The position numbers were made by a program, and so were the translations under genes. A stretch of 48,109 nt of DNA, from the NCBI GenBank assembly GCA_031272515.1, contig JAISTR010000015.1:1-48109 (forward strand). Direction: 5' to 3'. The notes under the pieces were generated by a model, which saw nothing but the letters and a program-made list of their open reading frames with translations, ran no database searches and had not been told where the DNA came from. Numbering within the stretch: position 1 is the stretch's first letter; each line of letters starts with the position of its first letter. The DNA comes from Erysipelotrichaceae bacterium (GTDB lineage: Bacteria > Bacillota_I > Bacilli_A > Erysipelotrichales > Erysipelotrichaceae). Positions 40,578 through 48,109 of the stretch are shown in pieces.

Positions 40578-42422
40578 CTACTTTCCATATTCCGGATGAC
40601 GGGCAAAGAAGTCGGTCTCCACGATGGTCCGGGCGACGTTTAACATCATCACATGCTGGTTGGCATCGGCCTTGGCCTCTTCCTCACTCATGTTCGACTT
40701 CAAAACCACATATCCCTCATTCATATTATAATCGTAATCCGGGGTAATGAAATCACCCCAGTTGTCAAAAAAGAATCCGCGGTAGGAATCATCCAACAAA
40801 TCACCGCCAAATACCGTGCGGTGGTCATATTCCAGACCAAAGAGGTTGGCGATGGTGGGAAGCAGGTCGACGGTGGTGCCAAACTTGTCCACCTCCAGAT
40901 GCTCCACCCCGTTATACCAGATCATCAGGGGTGTCTTTAAGCCGTTGTACTCACCAAAGGCCCCGATATCAGAAGAGATGCTTTTCGCAAAGTGGTCGCC
41001 GAAGACGATGATGACCGCATCCTGATTGTAGGCTTGCATCTGCTTCATGTAGGCACCCACTGCCCTGTCCACATAGATGTTTTTGGCAACATAGCAGGCG
41101 GTGGAATCATCGATGCCGGGATAGACTTCGCGTACCTTGTCAATCAAGGTATCATCATCCAGCTCACACTCGGCAATGCTGTAGGGCTGGTGGGCGGTGT
41201 AGGTGATGAAGTAGCCGTAGACCGGATCATCGCCATAGACAATCCACTTCAGCTTCTCCATCATCTCATCATCATGTGCCAGAAAGGACACATTCAAGCG
41301 GGTCCAGGGATAAAAGTCAAAGCCCAATTGCGGCATCATCTTGTCGCGGTCATAGTAGTCCGCAAAGTTGCTGTGGTAGGCCTGGCTGCTGTAGCCGGCT
41401 GCAGAGAACATCTTGGGCAGAGTGGTCGGGAAGGTATTCTGGTTGGCGGCGGTAAAGGTGATATCCCCGGTCGCCAGGGCAATCAGCCCGGTGTTGGTCT
41501 GAAACTCGGTATCGCTGGTGGAGCCGTTCATCAATGGCGCATTCCAGTTGGGAAAGATAATCCCCTCCTGCTGCATCTTGTAGAGGTTGGGGGTCAGCTC
41601 TTCACTGATCGCCCCGTTCATCAGCGACTCCGCCTGAATCACCATCAAGTGCTTGCCTGCCAATATGCCGGTGTACTCATTTTCGTGCTCGGGATAAAGC
41701 TGTGCGACCTCATCGAGGACCTCGATGATGGTCGCATCATCCAGGGCAAACTGGGCACCGGTGTAATAAAGCTTGGCGAATGTGTCTCTGTACAATAGCC
41801 CAAACATCCCGAAACGCGAGACAATGCCGTTGGTATTGGGCATATAGCGGTAGAAATACAGGTCGGTGGTGTAGGTGTCCAGCGCATCCGCACTCTCTGC
41901 CTTGGCTTCGATATCACGCTGCAGCATTAAAATCAAAAACACGGCACAGAAGGAGCTCAGGGCTACAGCAATACAGCGCAGCGGCATGGTCTTGTGACGC
42001 AGCTTCTTGCGCTTGGCTGGTCTTAATAAAGACAGGATAATCGGGTTTAAAAGCCAGATTAGCATCACGATGATGTGCTTGGCTTTGATCAGCTCAAAGA
42101 CGCTGGAGGCAACCCCGGCAACCTCATCCCCCGCCGAAAAGGCGGTCTTTATTAAGAAGTAGGACTGGAAGGCGGAATTGTAGATCTCCTGGGCGATTCC
42201 ATAGAGGTACAGCACAAACAAGGCGATGCACAATAACACCTTGGCCAGGTTTGTGGGCAAAAAGAAGTGGATCAGGGTCAGGACACAGAAAAAGAACAGG
42301 ATAAAGACCCATTCATAGCTTGCGTGCGCTGAGAAGCGCAGCCATAAAAACAGGATGTTGAGGTAGAGCAGAAACTCCACCAGAATCATATAGGCAACAG
42401 GCTGAATCCGCTTCAACTTCAT
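40578..42422 (-). CDS. LtaS-like phosphoglycerol transferase / sulfatase-fold membrane enzyme
   Basis: The 614-aa protein has five membrane helices (residues about 8-170) and an extracytoplasmic alkaline-phosphatase-fold domain. Metal and catalytic residues match lipoteichoic acid synthase: Glu265 ('IQAESLMNG'), Thr302 ('NGSTSDTEF', the nucleophile), His411 ('YTAHQPY'), and Asp476-His477 ('VFGDHFAK'). LtaS enzymes polymerise glycerol phosphate from phosphatidylglycerol. Located inside a polysaccharide operon, this one more likely adds phosphoglycerol or another phospho-group to the glycan. Its start overlaps the rmlB stop (ATGA). Confidence 0.9.
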   Translation of the reverse strand: MKLKRIQPVAYMILVEFLLYLNILFLWLRFSAHASYEWVFILFFFCVLTLIHFFLPTNLAKVLLCIALFVLYLYGIAQEIYNSAFQSYFLIKTAFSAGDEVAGVASSVFELIKAKHIIVMLIWLLNPIILSLLRPAKRKKLRHKTMPLRCIAVALSSFCAVFLILMLQRDIEAKAESADALDTYTTDLYFYRYMPNTNGIVSRFGMFGLLYRDTFAKLYYTGAQFALDDATIIEVLDEVAQLYPEHENEYTGILAGKHLMVIQAESLMNGAISEELTPNLYKMQQEGIIFPNWNAPLMNGSTSDTEFQTNTGLIALATGDITFTAANQNTFPTTLPKMFSAAGYSSQAYHSNFADYYDRDKMMPQLGFDFYPWTRLNVSFLAHDDEMMEKLKWIVYGDDPVYGYFITYTAHQPYSIAECELDDDTLIDKVREVYPGIDDSTACYVAKNIYVDRAVGAYMKQMQAYNQDAVIIVFGDHFAKSISSDIGAFGEYNGLKTPLMIWYNGVEHLEVDKFGTTVDLLPTIANLFGLEYDHRTVFGGDLLDDSYRGFFFDNWGDFITPDYDYNMNEGYVVLKSNMSEEEAKADANQHVMMLNVARTIVETDFFARHPEYGK

Positions 42423-43444
42423 CGACTGCCCTCGCCTTTGATCTTTTCATTGAGCTCTTTGTACTCGCCGTTCAGGATGGATTGCCACCAGTCATAATTT
42501 TCTACATACCAGTCGATGGTCGCTTTCAATCCGGCATCAAAATGGTGTTTGGGTTTATACCCAAGTTCACTTTCAATCTTGGACGCATCAATCGCATAGC
42601 GCAGATCATGCCCCGGCCGGTCTGTCACAAAGGAAATCAGGGACTCCGGCTTATCCAAGTGTTTCAAAAGTTTCTTGACTAAATCAATATTGGCAATTTC
42701 ATTGTGTCCGCCAATGTTGTAGACCTCACCAATCCTGCCCTTCTCTAAAACCAAATCAATGCCCAGGCAGTGGTCATCCACATGGATCCAGTCCCTGACA
42801 TTGAGGCCCTGTCCATAGACCGGAAGCGGCTCATTGCCAAGCGCCTTGTTGATCATCACCGGAATCAGTTTCTCGGGAAACTGGTAGGGACCGTAGTTGT
42901 TGGAGCAGCGGGAGATGGTAATTGGAACCTGGAAGGTCCGATGATAAGCCAAAACCAGCAGGTCCGCTGAGGCCTTGGAGGCAGAGTACGGGCTGGAGGT
43001 ATGAATCGGGGTATCTTCCCGAAAGGCCAGATCCGGACGGTCCAAAGGCAAATCGCCATACACCTCATCGGTGGAGACCTGGTGGAAGCGCGGTATTTTG
43101 AATTCCCTTACCCCGTCCAACAGCATCTGGGTACCAATTACATTGGTGGTCACAAAGATCTGGGGTCCGGTGATCGAATTGTCCACATGGCTTTCCGCCG
43201 CGAAGTTGATAATCGCATCAAATTTCTCACCCGCCAGCAGATCAAAGACCAGCTTCTTGTCGGTGATATCGCCATAGACAAAGCGGAAATGGGTGTCGTC
43301 TTCCAGCGGCACCAAAGTCCGGTAGTTTCCGGCATAGGTCAAAGCATCCAGGCAGACGATATCGTCCTTTGGATGGTGTTTTCGCCAATAGTAGATGAAG
43401 TTGCTGCCGATAAAGCCGGCACCGCCCGTAACCAACAGTTTCAT
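42419..43444 (-). CDS. rmlB: dTDP-glucose 4,6-dehydratase
   Basis: The extended SDR enzyme converts dTDP-glucose to dTDP-4-keto-6-deoxyglucose. It has 'GGAGFIGSN' at 7-15 for NAD, the catalytic 'STDEVYG' (124-130) and Tyr153/Lys157 in 'PYSASKAS', and 'RCSNNYGPYQFPEKLIP' for dTDP-sugar recognition. The length of 341 aa is usual. It overlaps both neighbours by 4 nt. It follows rmlA and an SDR reductase, but rmlC and rmlD are absent from the window, so the end product need not be dTDP-rhamnose. Confidence 0.96.
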   Translation of the reverse strand: MKLLVTGGAGFIGSNFIYYWRKHHPKDDIVCLDALTYAGNYRTLVPLEDDTHFRFVYGDITDKKLVFDLLAGEKFDAIINFAAESHVDNSITGPQIFVTTNVIGTQMLLDGVREFKIPRFHQVSTDEVYGDLPLDRPDLAFREDTPIHTSSPYSASKASADLLVLAYHRTFQVPITISRCSNNYGPYQFPEKLIPVMINKALGNEPLPVYGQGLNVRDWIHVDDHCLGIDLVLEKGRIGEVYNIGGHNEIANIDLVKKLLKHLDKPESLISFVTDRPGHDLRYAIDASKIESELGYKPKHHFDAGLKATIDWYVENYDWWQSILNGEYKELNEKIKGEGSR

Positions 43445-44340
43445 AGTGTATTTTCTCCCTGCCTATTATAAAGGGTTTTGATGCCTTCTTCCACTGGAAT
43501 AAATTGGTGGAAATCAAGAAGTTCTTTCAGTTTGGTGTTGTTTAATTGATTGTGAAGCACTTCCTCAATCACATAGCCGGGGTTGTGCACCGTCAGCTTC
43601 TTACCGGCAATTTTCTCGCTGATGGCGATAATCTTCTCCAATGAAGTAGAGGTGCCGGTGGCGATGTTGATAATCTGTGAGAGGGTCTTGTGGTTTCCCG
43701 CAACCCTGGTGATGATTTCACTCACATCATCGATGTAAATGTAGTCCCGGGTACTGGCGGGATCGCCATAAAGCTCCAGGGGAGAATTGCTTTGTAACTT
43801 GGCTTTGATGACCCCGATTAACCCCTGGGTCCTGCCCGGCTCGCTCTCTCCGCCATAGGGATTGGCCAGTCTTAAGATTGTATAGGGCAGGCCGCTGGCA
43901 ATCAGCTGCTCCTCCAAAACATACTTCATGTGCCCATAGAAGGTCGTGGGTTTGGGTGTATCGCTTTCCTTTGCGGGAAATTCGCACTCGCCATACACCG
44001 TGCCCCCGGAGGACAGATAGATGTATTGATGGATGTTCTGATAGAGCAGATACTCAAAGAGCAGCTCATATTTCTGGGTCAGCTCCAGTTCCAGATGCAC
44101 CTCATCGGTTTCTTTGATGTTGGGCGCAAACAGATTGAGGCAGTCAATGATGACGCTGTGGCCAAAGTCGATCTTAGAGAGATTCTCCTCTCCAAACAGG
44201 TCCAAGGCCAAAAAGCGGTCTTTGATCTTCTCACTGTAAAAGGAGGGCAGACCGATGACCTGCACGCTTTCCCCCTTGTCAATTAAGGCTTTACCAAAGT
44301 GGTAGCCCAGATAGCCGCAGCCCAGGATGATGGTTTTCAT
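43441..44340 (-). CDS. NAD-dependent epimerase/reductase (SDR), likely nucleotide-sugar modifying
   Basis: The 299-aa extended SDR has '[11 protein letters not shown]' at 6-16 for the cofactor, '[11 protein letters not shown]' (Ser/Thr active site) and Tyr135/Lys139 in 'TFYGHMKYV', plus 'RLANPYGG' and '[12 protein letters not shown]' of the GalE/Fcf1 type. Between rmlA and rmlB it probably acts on dTDP-4-keto-6-deoxyglucose or its epimer, giving for example dTDP-fucose or a 6-deoxytalose. It could also be a UDP-sugar epimerase. It is not a standard RmlD. Confidence 0.85.
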   Translation of the reverse strand: MKTIILGCGYLGYHFGKALIDKGESVQVIGLPSFYSEKIKDRFLALDLFGEENLSKIDFGHSVIIDCLNLFAPNIKETDEVHLELELTQKYELLFEYLLYQNIHQYIYLSSGGTVYGECEFPAKESDTPKPTTFYGHMKYVLEEQLIASGLPYTILRLANPYGGESEPGRTQGLIGVIKAKLQSNSPLELYGDPASTRDYIYIDDVSEIITRVAGNHKTLSQIINIATGTSTSLEKIIAISEKIAGKKLTVHNPGYVIEEVLHNQLNNTKLKELLDFHQFIPVEEGIKTLYNRQGENTL

Positions 44341-45233
44341 GACTTCGCTCCAAAGGTGGTCAAGACCTGGCCCTGGGCAACCTTGCGCAAGTGTTCGCCA
44401 TAGGGCGACTTGCCATAGCTGTCAGCAGCTGTTTTCAACTGCTCTAAATCAATCCACTGATTGTAGTAGGCAATCTCCTCCGGCACGGCAATCTTGATGC
44501 CCTGGATTTCCTCTATGGTCTTAATAAAGTTGGAGGCGGAAAACAGGGACTCCATGGTACCGGTATCCAGCCAAGCGAAGCCGCGGCCAAAGACGATGCA
44601 GTCCAAATCCCCTTTCTGTAGATAAATTTTATTCAAATCGGTGATTTCCAACTCCCCCCGACCGGAAGGCTTGAGGTTTTTGGCGTATTCGACAACCCGG
44701 TTATCGTAGAAGTAAAGGCCCACTACCGCGTAGTTGGACTTGGGCTCTTTGGGCTTTTCTTCCAGCGATATGACCCTGCCCTTCTCATCAAACTCAGCCA
44801 CCCCATAGCGCTCGGGGTCACTGACAAAGTGCCCGAAGATGGTGGCCTTGTTTTGATTGGCTCTGGCCTTCTTTAAGATCGAGCTGAACTGGTTGCCATA
44901 GAAGATGTTGTCCCCCAAAACCAGGGCGACATCATCGTCCTTGATAAAGTCTTCGCCGATGATAAAAGCCTGGGCCAAGCCATCCGGTGAGGGCTGCTCT
45001 TTATAGGAAAGATGAATCCCGAACTGACTGCCATCCCCCAAAAGGCGCTCAAAGTTGGGCAGGTCCTGGGGGGTGGAGATGATTAAGATATCGCGGATAT
45101 CCGCCATCATCAGGGTGGTCAGGGGATAGTAGATCATCGGTTTGTCATAAACCGGCAGCAACTGCTTGGAAGTGACTTTGGTAAGCGGATAGAGCCGGGT
45201 ACCGCTGCCCCCGGCCAGGATAATGCCCTTCAT
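44337..45233 (-). CDS. rmlA: Glucose-1-phosphate thymidylyltransferase
   Basis: RmlA joins glucose-1-phosphate and dTTP to dTDP-glucose. The 298-aa protein has '[11 protein letters not shown]' (8-18), '[11 protein letters not shown]', 'LGDNIFYG', '[20 protein letters not shown]' and '[14 protein letters not shown]'. AGGAGG with a 7-nt gap defines ATG 45233; a TTG two codons earlier is less likely. It starts 2 nt after the gtrA-like stop and overlaps the epimerase gene by 4 nt. Confidence 0.97.
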   Translation of the reverse strand: MKGIILAGGSGTRLYPLTKVTSKQLLPVYDKPMIYYPLTTLMMADIRDILIISTPQDLPNFERLLGDGSQFGIHLSYKEQPSPDGLAQAFIIGEDFIKDDDVALVLGDNIFYGNQFSSILKKARANQNKATIFGHFVSDPERYGVAEFDEKGRVISLEEKPKEPKSNYAVVGLYFYDNRVVEYAKNLKPSGRGELEITDLNKIYLQKGDLDCIVFGRGFAWLDTGTMESLFSASNFIKTIEEIQGIKIAVPEEIAYYNQWIDLEQLKTAADSYGKSPYGEHLRKVAQGQVLTTFGAKS

Positions 45234-45235
45234 AA

Positions 45236-45658
45236 TCAAGCCTCCTTCTTTTTATAGACCCAAAACTTGCTGAGAAAGAAATTCACCGGTACGGTGACCA
45301 CAAGTGTCATTAAGGGCAGGATGTTAACGGTTTTACCAAGAACCGGAATCAGAAAATTGAGGTCAAGCTTCAATATGTCCTCATAGAAATAAGATAGTGC
45401 CATCATCAGGCAGTAGGAGAAGATATAGGTGCAGTAGTAGCGGACAATCATGCTATTGTCTTTGTCCTTGTTTTCAAAGACAAAGAACTTGTTTAATAGA
45501 AAACCGCCCACCGACGAGACAAAAAAGCCGATGGTCTGGGCAATGCCATAGCCGGTATAAGGCAAAGCGATATTATAGAGCACGGTATGCACGGTGGTAT
45601 TGATGACGCCAACCACCCCGAATTGAATAAATTGTAAGAACGGATTCTTCTTTTCCAT
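45236..45658 (-). CDS. GtrA-family membrane protein
   Basis: The 140-aa protein has four membrane helices and the GtrA family motifs '[15 protein letters not shown]' and '[16 protein letters not shown]' with a C-terminal '[12 protein letters not shown]'. GtrA proteins are thought to help move undecaprenyl-phosphate-linked sugars for side-chain glycosylation, typically together with a GT-C transferase. Here the flanking YfhO-like proteins are candidates for that partner. Confidence 0.92.
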   Translation of the reverse strand: MEKKNPFLQFIQFGVVGVINTTVHTVLYNIALPYTGYGIAQTIGFFVSSVGGFLLNKFFVFENKDKDNSMIVRYYCTYIFSYCLMMALSYFYEDILKLDLNFLIPVLGKTVNILPLMTLVVTVPVNFFLSKFWVYKKKEA

Positions 45659-45666
45659 GTTTCTCC

Positions 45667-47928
45667 TTAACTTCCCTGTTTCAGTTTACCATGTTTCATT
45701 TTAGCTGTCACTGAAGGAATTATGACAAAGAAGGCCAGAAACAACAAGCCTCCCAAAGCACTCAACAAAGCCCCCGCTTTGAGGTATTGGGGAACGTAAT
45801 TCATCTCGATGGTATGGTTGCCTGGTGCTAGTACAATCCCGATAAAACCGCCCTGGACTTTGTGGTATACAACCGGTTCGCCATTATCCAAAATCCGCCA
45901 GCCTTGGTTATAGGGGATGGAGAGAAAGAGGACCGTGTCAGAATCGACGGTGATGGTGCCGATCAGCTGGTTCACCCCTCTTTGGATGATGGTCAGCGCT
46001 TGCTTATCACTTTTGGAAAAACCGCTGACAATTTGATACAGGTCATCCTGTACCAAAAGCACCTGGTTCCAGTTTTGAAAGGTTGAGGTTTGGCTGCTTT
46101 GTTGAAAGCTGCTGTAGGTAAAGCCGATTTTCTGATAGTCACGCAATTGGTACAGGGAAAACTGACCATAGGTCTCTATAAAGTCAAATTCATAGTTTTC
46201 CGGCAAATCCGTTTCCGCTAAAACCATCCAGTACTTCACCCCCAGCATCCGCAGGATCTCCGAATCATTTATTTCCATGATGTGCGGGGTCTGTTTGGCC
46301 AAAGCCAGAAAATCCAGCAAGCCGGTCTCATAGAGGCTGTCATAGGTGCTGGTTCCCAGGTAGCCAAGCTTCATAGGTTGGTTGAGGTTGGTGTCCACAC
46401 TCGGATAGAAATAGATGTGGTCGATAAAAATCCGAAACATCCGGTCTTCATCTGAATTCTGCAAAAGCTGCAGGTAGTTGGCAGAGATGACATCCGGCAT
46501 ATTTTTGACGCTGCGGGTCATGACCTGGGTGGTCAGTACAAAGGCAAATAAGGCTTCAACTGTTGTCAATAGCAGCACCAAAGCGGTCCTGCCCTTCTCT
46601 AGTAAAAATACATAGCCCCAGCCTGTTAACAAAAAGCCATAGGTCACTGCTAAATGGAACTGGTGGGCTGGCCAGCTGATAAAGCCCAGGATTAAACCCA
46701 GAATCGTGCAAACAAAAATCAGAGCGGTAAAGATGAGATAACCCTTTTTTAGGCTTGGTGGTTTTTGTTTCTGCCATTCTTCAAGGGTAATCGCCACCAC
46801 CAGCAAGATAAAGAATAACAGCAGAAAGGACCAGCGCAGCGAGGGTTCAGAGAACCCGTGAATGATAGAGTTAAGCGGCAGTATTAAAAGAAAGGCCAAA
46901 AAGACAACCAGAGACCCGATGACCAGTTTTCGTTTTTTCCCGTAAGCGATTTGCCAGCTCAGGGCGATTACGCATAGCGCTGAAGAAAAAAGCGAGTAGA
47001 ACCAGGCATGGCCATTGGTGCCCACCGCAAAGATAAAAGGCACAGTCGTGCCGATATTGAACGCCGGGGTAATCAGGGAAAACAAGACCCCGATGTTGGT
47101 AATCAAACTCCAGAAAAACCCGGTGCTTTCCACAGCCCCGAAGCGGGGATGTGCCAAGAGTTCCAGCAAAGCCGGAAGAATCAATATGCCACTCATCAAC
47201 ACCCCAATCAGATAGGCACCCATCAAAGGGAGTGCTTTACTTAGAATCGCCTTCAGGTTTTTTGATAGCCCCTTAAAAAAGTAGGAGAAAAGACAGTAGA
47301 GAACCAGAAACCAGGTGGTCGGTACCATGAAGTAGTAGGACTGCCATAATTCAACCGTGACCAAAAGCGCAAAAAGGCCAGCCTTGCCTTTGGTGAAATA
47401 GCGCTCCACACCATAGAAGAGCCAGGGCAGAATACCGAAGAAGCGAAAGAACATCGGATTGGCAGAGTAAAGGCAGGACACACTGCTGAAAGCATATAAC
47501 AGGGCAACTGCTGTGCGGATTCTTTGATCCTGTATGCCAAACTGCTTCAAGAAGACGCTCATCCCCAGCGCTGCAATAAAAAGTACGATGACATCCTCCA
47601 GTATCAATATGACCCAAACCGGCAGCGGCAGCCACATCAAAATCAGAATAAAGGGGTCGCCGCTGAGGTAGTAGACCTTGTTAATCAGATAGTCCGAGCC
47701 CAGAAAGGTATTCCAGGAGTAATAGGGAAACTGCCGGCTGAAAAAGAACTCTTTCAATAAACGAATCCACTCGCTGTAGAAGATATCGTATTGCGTGGAT
47801 TTATCAATCATCAGTGAGTAAGGCTTGTTGCTGATGATAAAACTGCCAAAAACAAGTACAGCACCCAGGGCTGTCAAAAGCAGCAGTATTCGATTTCCCC
47901 GCAGAAACTTCTTCAGTTTACCAATCAT
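45667..47928 (-). CDS. YfhO-family membrane protein
   Basis: The 753-aa protein has about 12-14 membrane helices in residues 12-470 and one near the C-terminus. A large extracytoplasmic domain lies near 480-720 and carries the YfhO-type 'LFLSIPYNQGWRILDNGEP' and 'VLAPGNHTIEMNYVPQYLKAG' motifs. YfhO of Bacillus and its listerial and lactobacillal relatives are GT-C glycosyltransferases that add sugars to lipoteichoic acid or wall polymers from lipid-linked donors. It starts 22 nt after the end of a second YfhO-like gene. Confidence 0.92.
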   Translation of the reverse strand: MIGKLKKFLRGNRILLLLTALGAVLVFGSFIISNKPYSLMIDKSTQYDIFYSEWIRLLKEFFFSRQFPYYSWNTFLGSDYLINKVYYLSGDPFILILMWLPLPVWVILILEDVIVLFIAALGMSVFLKQFGIQDQRIRTAVALLYAFSSVSCLYSANPMFFRFFGILPWLFYGVERYFTKGKAGLFALLVTVELWQSYYFMVPTTWFLVLYCLFSYFFKGLSKNLKAILSKALPLMGAYLIGVLMSGILILPALLELLAHPRFGAVESTGFFWSLITNIGVLFSLITPAFNIGTTVPFIFAVGTNGHAWFYSLFSSALCVIALSWQIAYGKKRKLVIGSLVVFLAFLLILPLNSIIHGFSEPSLRWSFLLLFFILLVVAITLEEWQKQKPPSLKKGYLIFTALIFVCTILGLILGFISWPAHQFHLAVTYGFLLTGWGYVFLLEKGRTALVLLLTTVEALFAFVLTTQVMTRSVKNMPDVISANYLQLLQNSDEDRMFRIFIDHIYFYPSVDTNLNQPMKLGYLGTSTYDSLYETGLLDFLALAKQTPHIMEINDSEILRMLGVKYWMVLAETDLPENYEFDFIETYGQFSLYQLRDYQKIGFTYSSFQQSSQTSTFQNWNQVLLVQDDLYQIVSGFSKSDKQALTIIQRGVNQLIGTITVDSDTVLFLSIPYNQGWRILDNGEPVVYHKVQGGFIGIVLAPGNHTIEMNYVPQYLKAGALLSALGGLLFLAFFVIIPSVTAKMKHGKLKQGS

Positions 47929-47950
47929 TCTTTTGACCTTGTGTGTAAGA

Positions 47951-48109
47951 CTATTCCATTATAGCGCAATCAGACTGACCTGCTGGTTGTGATTTTATCC
48001 GTTTTCGAATCAGCACCACACCTATCCATAAGACCGCTGCCAATCCGCTTATAAAAGCTCCGGTATACAAATACTCTGGTATATATTGCATGGTGATGGT
48101 ATGGTTGCC
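47951..48109 (-). CDS. C-terminal end of a second YfhO-family protein (partial)
   Basis: The last 52 codons of a gene enter from the right edge. 'GNHTITMQYIPEYLYTGAF' aligns with 'GNHTIEMNYVPQYLKAGAL' near the end of the neighbouring YfhO-like protein and is followed by one membrane helix and the basic 'IRKRIKS'. It is therefore a tandem paralog in the same operon. The 5' part of gene and operon lies outside the window. Confidence 0.8.
   Translation of the reverse strand, partial: GNHTITMQYIPEYLYTGAFISGLAAVLWIGVVLIRKRIKSQPAGQSDCAIME

Noticed and set aside
40992-41798. Plus-strand open frame of 268 codons inside the LtaS-like gene
   Set aside because: The minus-strand gene has all sulfatase-fold motifs and is coupled to its neighbours; the plus frame shows no domain.
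43441-44340. Epimerase called as rmlD
   Set aside because: The active-site context and '[12 protein letters not shown]' segment are of the GalE/Fcf1 kind, and rmlC is missing beside it.

Overview
The window looks like chromosomal DNA from a Gram-positive bacterium of the Bacillota. The evidence is a PASTA-domain membrane protein, an LtaS-like phosphoglycerol transferase relative, YfhO and GtrA membrane proteins, strong AGGAGG ribosome-binding sites, sigma-A type promoters with TATAAT/TACAAT boxes, and secreted proteins ending in a PxTG-like segment, a hydrophobic helix and a basic tail. G+C is near one half by eye. The gene style would suit the Erysipelotrichia, but that placement is inference. 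I saw no rRNA, tRNA, CRISPR array, transposase or prophage block.

Positions 1-12.7 kb are housekeeping and accessory metabolism. They hold a kinase-less PASTA protein (cut by the left edge), an unknown protein, an overlapping VOC/aldo-keto reductase pair, a minus-strand operon (AI-2E family permease, S41 C-terminal processing peptidase, uvrB, membrane-anchored TPR-like protein), a lipoprotein, a small unknown protein, an O6-alkylguanine-DNA alkyltransferase and nagA. Hairpin terminators separate most units.

Positions 12.75-28.5 kb hold the most distinctive region: five paralogous secreted proteins on the plus strand. Each is built from one beta-rich module (a glycine/serine-rich repetitive domain of about 260 residues followed by an Ig-like domain of about 90). 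The first protein has seven tandem modules plus an extra Ig-like domain (2650 aa); the other four have a single module each. All five genes have a sigma-A type promoter followed, within about 50 nt of the expected transcript start, by a conserved terminator hairpin (ACACGGG/CCTGTGT plus a T tract) lying upstream of the ribosome-binding site. Four of the five also carry a conserved AGGAAT-N-YTAGGAGA box just before the hairpin and a downstream segment that can pair with the 3' arm of the terminator. This points to a shared, apparently undescribed transcription-attenuation control of a surface-protein family. An unknown minus-strand gene lies between the first two paralogs.

Positions 28.5-30.8 kb hold a minus-strand operon of three tandem SIS-domain proteins; the third has lost the recognisable sugar-phosphate-binding motifs. 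Position 30.9 kb starts a plus-strand polytopic membrane protein.

Positions 32.7-48.1 kb form one tightly packed minus-strand operon for a cell-surface polysaccharide. In transcription order it holds a YfhO-like protein (cut by the right edge), a second YfhO-like protein, GtrA, RmlA, an NAD-dependent epimerase/reductase, RmlB, an LtaS-like sulfatase-fold enzyme, UDP-galactopyranose mutase, a Wzx-like flippase, a GT2, a second Wzx-like flippase, two more GT2 enzymes, and last a protein with two Cys-rich motifs and two AP2-like DNA-binding domains. Most genes overlap or are separated by fewer than 25 nt. Together they would supply dTDP-sugar and galactofuranose donors, assemble and flip lipid-linked repeats, and decorate them outside the membrane. 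Polymerase and initiating transferase genes are not seen and may lie beyond the right edge.
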